Positions 17,405 through 17,965 of a stretch of 17,965 nucleotides of DNA are shown piece after piece. Source of the DNA: Bacteroidales bacterium (lineage in GTDB: Bacteria; Bacteroidota; Bacteroidia; Bacteroidales; VadinHA17). Position 1 is the stretch's first letter, and every line of letters starts with the position of its first letter. A program made the translations under genes and the position numbers. The stretch lies in the NCBI GenBank assembly GCA_016936695.1, contig JAFGXK010000201.1, forward strand, positions 1 through 17,965, in the 5' to 3' direction. Under the pieces are notes generated by a model, which was given only the letters and a program-made list of their open reading frames with translations, searched no databases and was not told the DNA's origin.

Positions 17405-17788
17405 TCAGACAACCTTTACCGGTTTCTCTTCACTTTGCCACAATCCGTGCTTTGAGCATACCGACATTGCAGACAGGTTCATCGATACATCAGGAGCCAC
17501 AATATGAAAATCGACCTCAACGTGGGCTGGCAGGTTGCCGTATACGCCTGGCGTATAGCGGGCCTCGGCAAGAAGCGTCTCCCTGTTCCAGAGCTGGATC
17601 AGGCTTATTGAATGGTCGTATTCGTCAGGGTGAGGATAATCCTCTCCGATCCGGACCTTCACAACAAATTTTTCACCTCTCTTAGCCTCATCAGCGCAGA
17701 TTACGTGAGGCATATGACGGTCGAGATAATCACGTTTGATCTCTTTCTCTTCCTTTTCTATATCCAGTGCTTGAAATACTCTTGGCAT
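17405..17788 (-). CDS. Superoxide reductase (neelaredoxin/desulfoferrodoxin-like, catalytic domain only)
   Basis: Superoxide reductases reduce superoxide to hydrogen peroxide at a mononuclear iron with four His and one Cys ligand, mainly in anaerobes and microaerophiles. All five ligands can be placed in the 127 residues: His25 (RHMP), His53 (YPHP), His59 (YDHS), Cys111 and His114 (VCSKHGLW). The short rubredoxin-like N-terminal domain of desulfoferrodoxins is absent, so this is the one-iron type. Unusually, the Glu-Lys pair that precedes the first His ligand in classical enzymes is Asp23-Arg24 here. No signal peptide is seen, so it should be cytoplasmic. It is the first gene on this strand before the M23 peptidase and diverges from tRNA-fMet. 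Start MPRVFQAL is preceded by AGGA at 8-11 bases, a possible weak ribosome binding site. Peptide metal-binding relatives exist, but the ligand set fits superoxide reductase. Confidence 0.85.
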   Translation of the reverse strand: MPRVFQALDIEKEEKEIKRDYLDRHMPHVICADEAKRGEKFVVKVRIGEDYPHPDEYDHSISLIQLWNRETLLAEARYTPGVYGNLPAHVEVDFHIVAPDVSMNLSAMSVCSKHGLWQSEEKPVKVV

Positions 17789-17798
17789 GGTTTTTCCT

Positions 17799-17810
17799 AT
17801 TAATGTTAAT
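17799..17810. repeat. Perfect 12-base dyad ATTAATGTTAAT in the superoxide reductase leader
   Basis: The arms ATTAA and TTAAT flank a 2-base centre. The dyad begins 10 bases before the superoxide reductase ATG, between it and the presumed -7 box, about where transcription would start. It is AT-rich, so chance is a real alternative. Confidence 0.4.
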
Positions 17811-17814
17811 ATGG

Positions 17815-17822
17815 CAAAAATA
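17815..17822 (-). promoter_or_regulatory. Bacteroidota-type promoter -7 box upstream of superoxide reductase
   Basis: The minus strand reads TATTTTTG, matching TAnnTTTG, 26 bases before the start codon. No TTTG appears at the -33 distance. The expected -33 region overlaps the promoter of the divergent tRNA-fMet gene and the dyad at 17847-17861. Confidence 0.45.
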
Positions 17823-17840
17823 ATTCTTATTACATTTTAA

Positions 17841-17871
17841 TTTGTCATTTTCCGGGAAAATATTATCTTTG
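17841..17871 (+). promoter_or_regulatory. Promoter of tRNA-fMet (TTTG / TATCTTTG)
   Basis: TTTG at 17841-17844 and TATCTTTG at 17864-17871 match both elements of the Bacteroidota primary sigma factor consensus, with a 19-base spacer. The -7 box ends 9 bases before the mature 5' end of the tRNA, so the 5' leader would be very short. This is the best promoter in the window. Confidence 0.8.
17847..17861. repeat. Perfect 15-base dyad ATTTTCC-G-GGAAAAT inside the tRNA-fMet promoter spacer
   Basis: Two perfect 7-base arms flank a single G. The dyad fills the spacer between the -33 and -7 elements of the tRNA promoter and lies at about the -33 distance of the divergent superoxide reductase promoter. 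It looks like an operator but could be chance. There is no T-run and no upstream gene, so it is not a terminator. Confidence 0.55.
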
Positions 17872-17880
17872 CACCCACAT

Positions 17881-17952
<72 letters not shown>

Positions 17953-17965
17953 CAAAGAAAAAGCC

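Overview
The window is chromosomal housekeeping DNA of a Bacteroidota bacterium, most likely Bacteroidales or a close relative. Three things point there: a giant SprA/Sov-type type IX secretion translocon gene lying between ruvA and gcvH; several matches to the Bacteroidota -7 promoter box TAnnTTTG just upstream of genes; and almost no Shine-Dalgarno sequences. All proteins read with the standard code. I see no transposon, prophage, CRISPR array or defence island.

Layout. (1) 2-1426, plus strand: the 3' part of infB (translation initiation factor IF-2), whose last bases overlap the end of the convergent gcvH. (2) 1421-12478, minus strand: transcription runs pepA (M17 aminopeptidase), pdxA (vitamin B6 synthesis), ruvA (Holliday junction helicase subunit), sprA, with gaps of only 6, -4 and 19 bases, so this looks like one operon. 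gcvH follows behind its own promoter-like box. (3) 12586-13680, plus strand: mqnC, a radical SAM enzyme of futalosine-dependent menaquinone synthesis, divergent from pepA. (4) 13707-13920: a rho-independent terminator and a 55-residue tatA gene, minus strand. (5) 13993-17788, minus strand: a superoxide reductase, a membrane-anchored M23 peptidase, dxr (MEP isoprenoid pathway) and an RseP-type M50 site-2 protease. (6) 17881-17952, plus strand: an initiator tRNA-fMet with a well-formed promoter, divergent from the superoxide reductase.

The most notable observation is in sprA. Its reading frame is open for a normal full length of about 2,476 codons but is broken by one in-frame TAG at 3554-3556. 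No frameshift is involved, and the remaining 560 codons downstream are intact. TAG is a genuine stop elsewhere here: tatA ends with TAG and would otherwise read through its terminator. The break is therefore best read as a single-base nonsense change, a sequencing or assembly error, or possibly readthrough, and not as a changed genetic code.

No wholly new system is evident. Secondary points are two perfect DNA dyads in the 92-base gap between superoxide reductase and tRNA-fMet, an altered active-site pair in the superoxide reductase, a U-U mismatch at the end of the initiator tRNA acceptor stem, and a TTG-only start for sprA.
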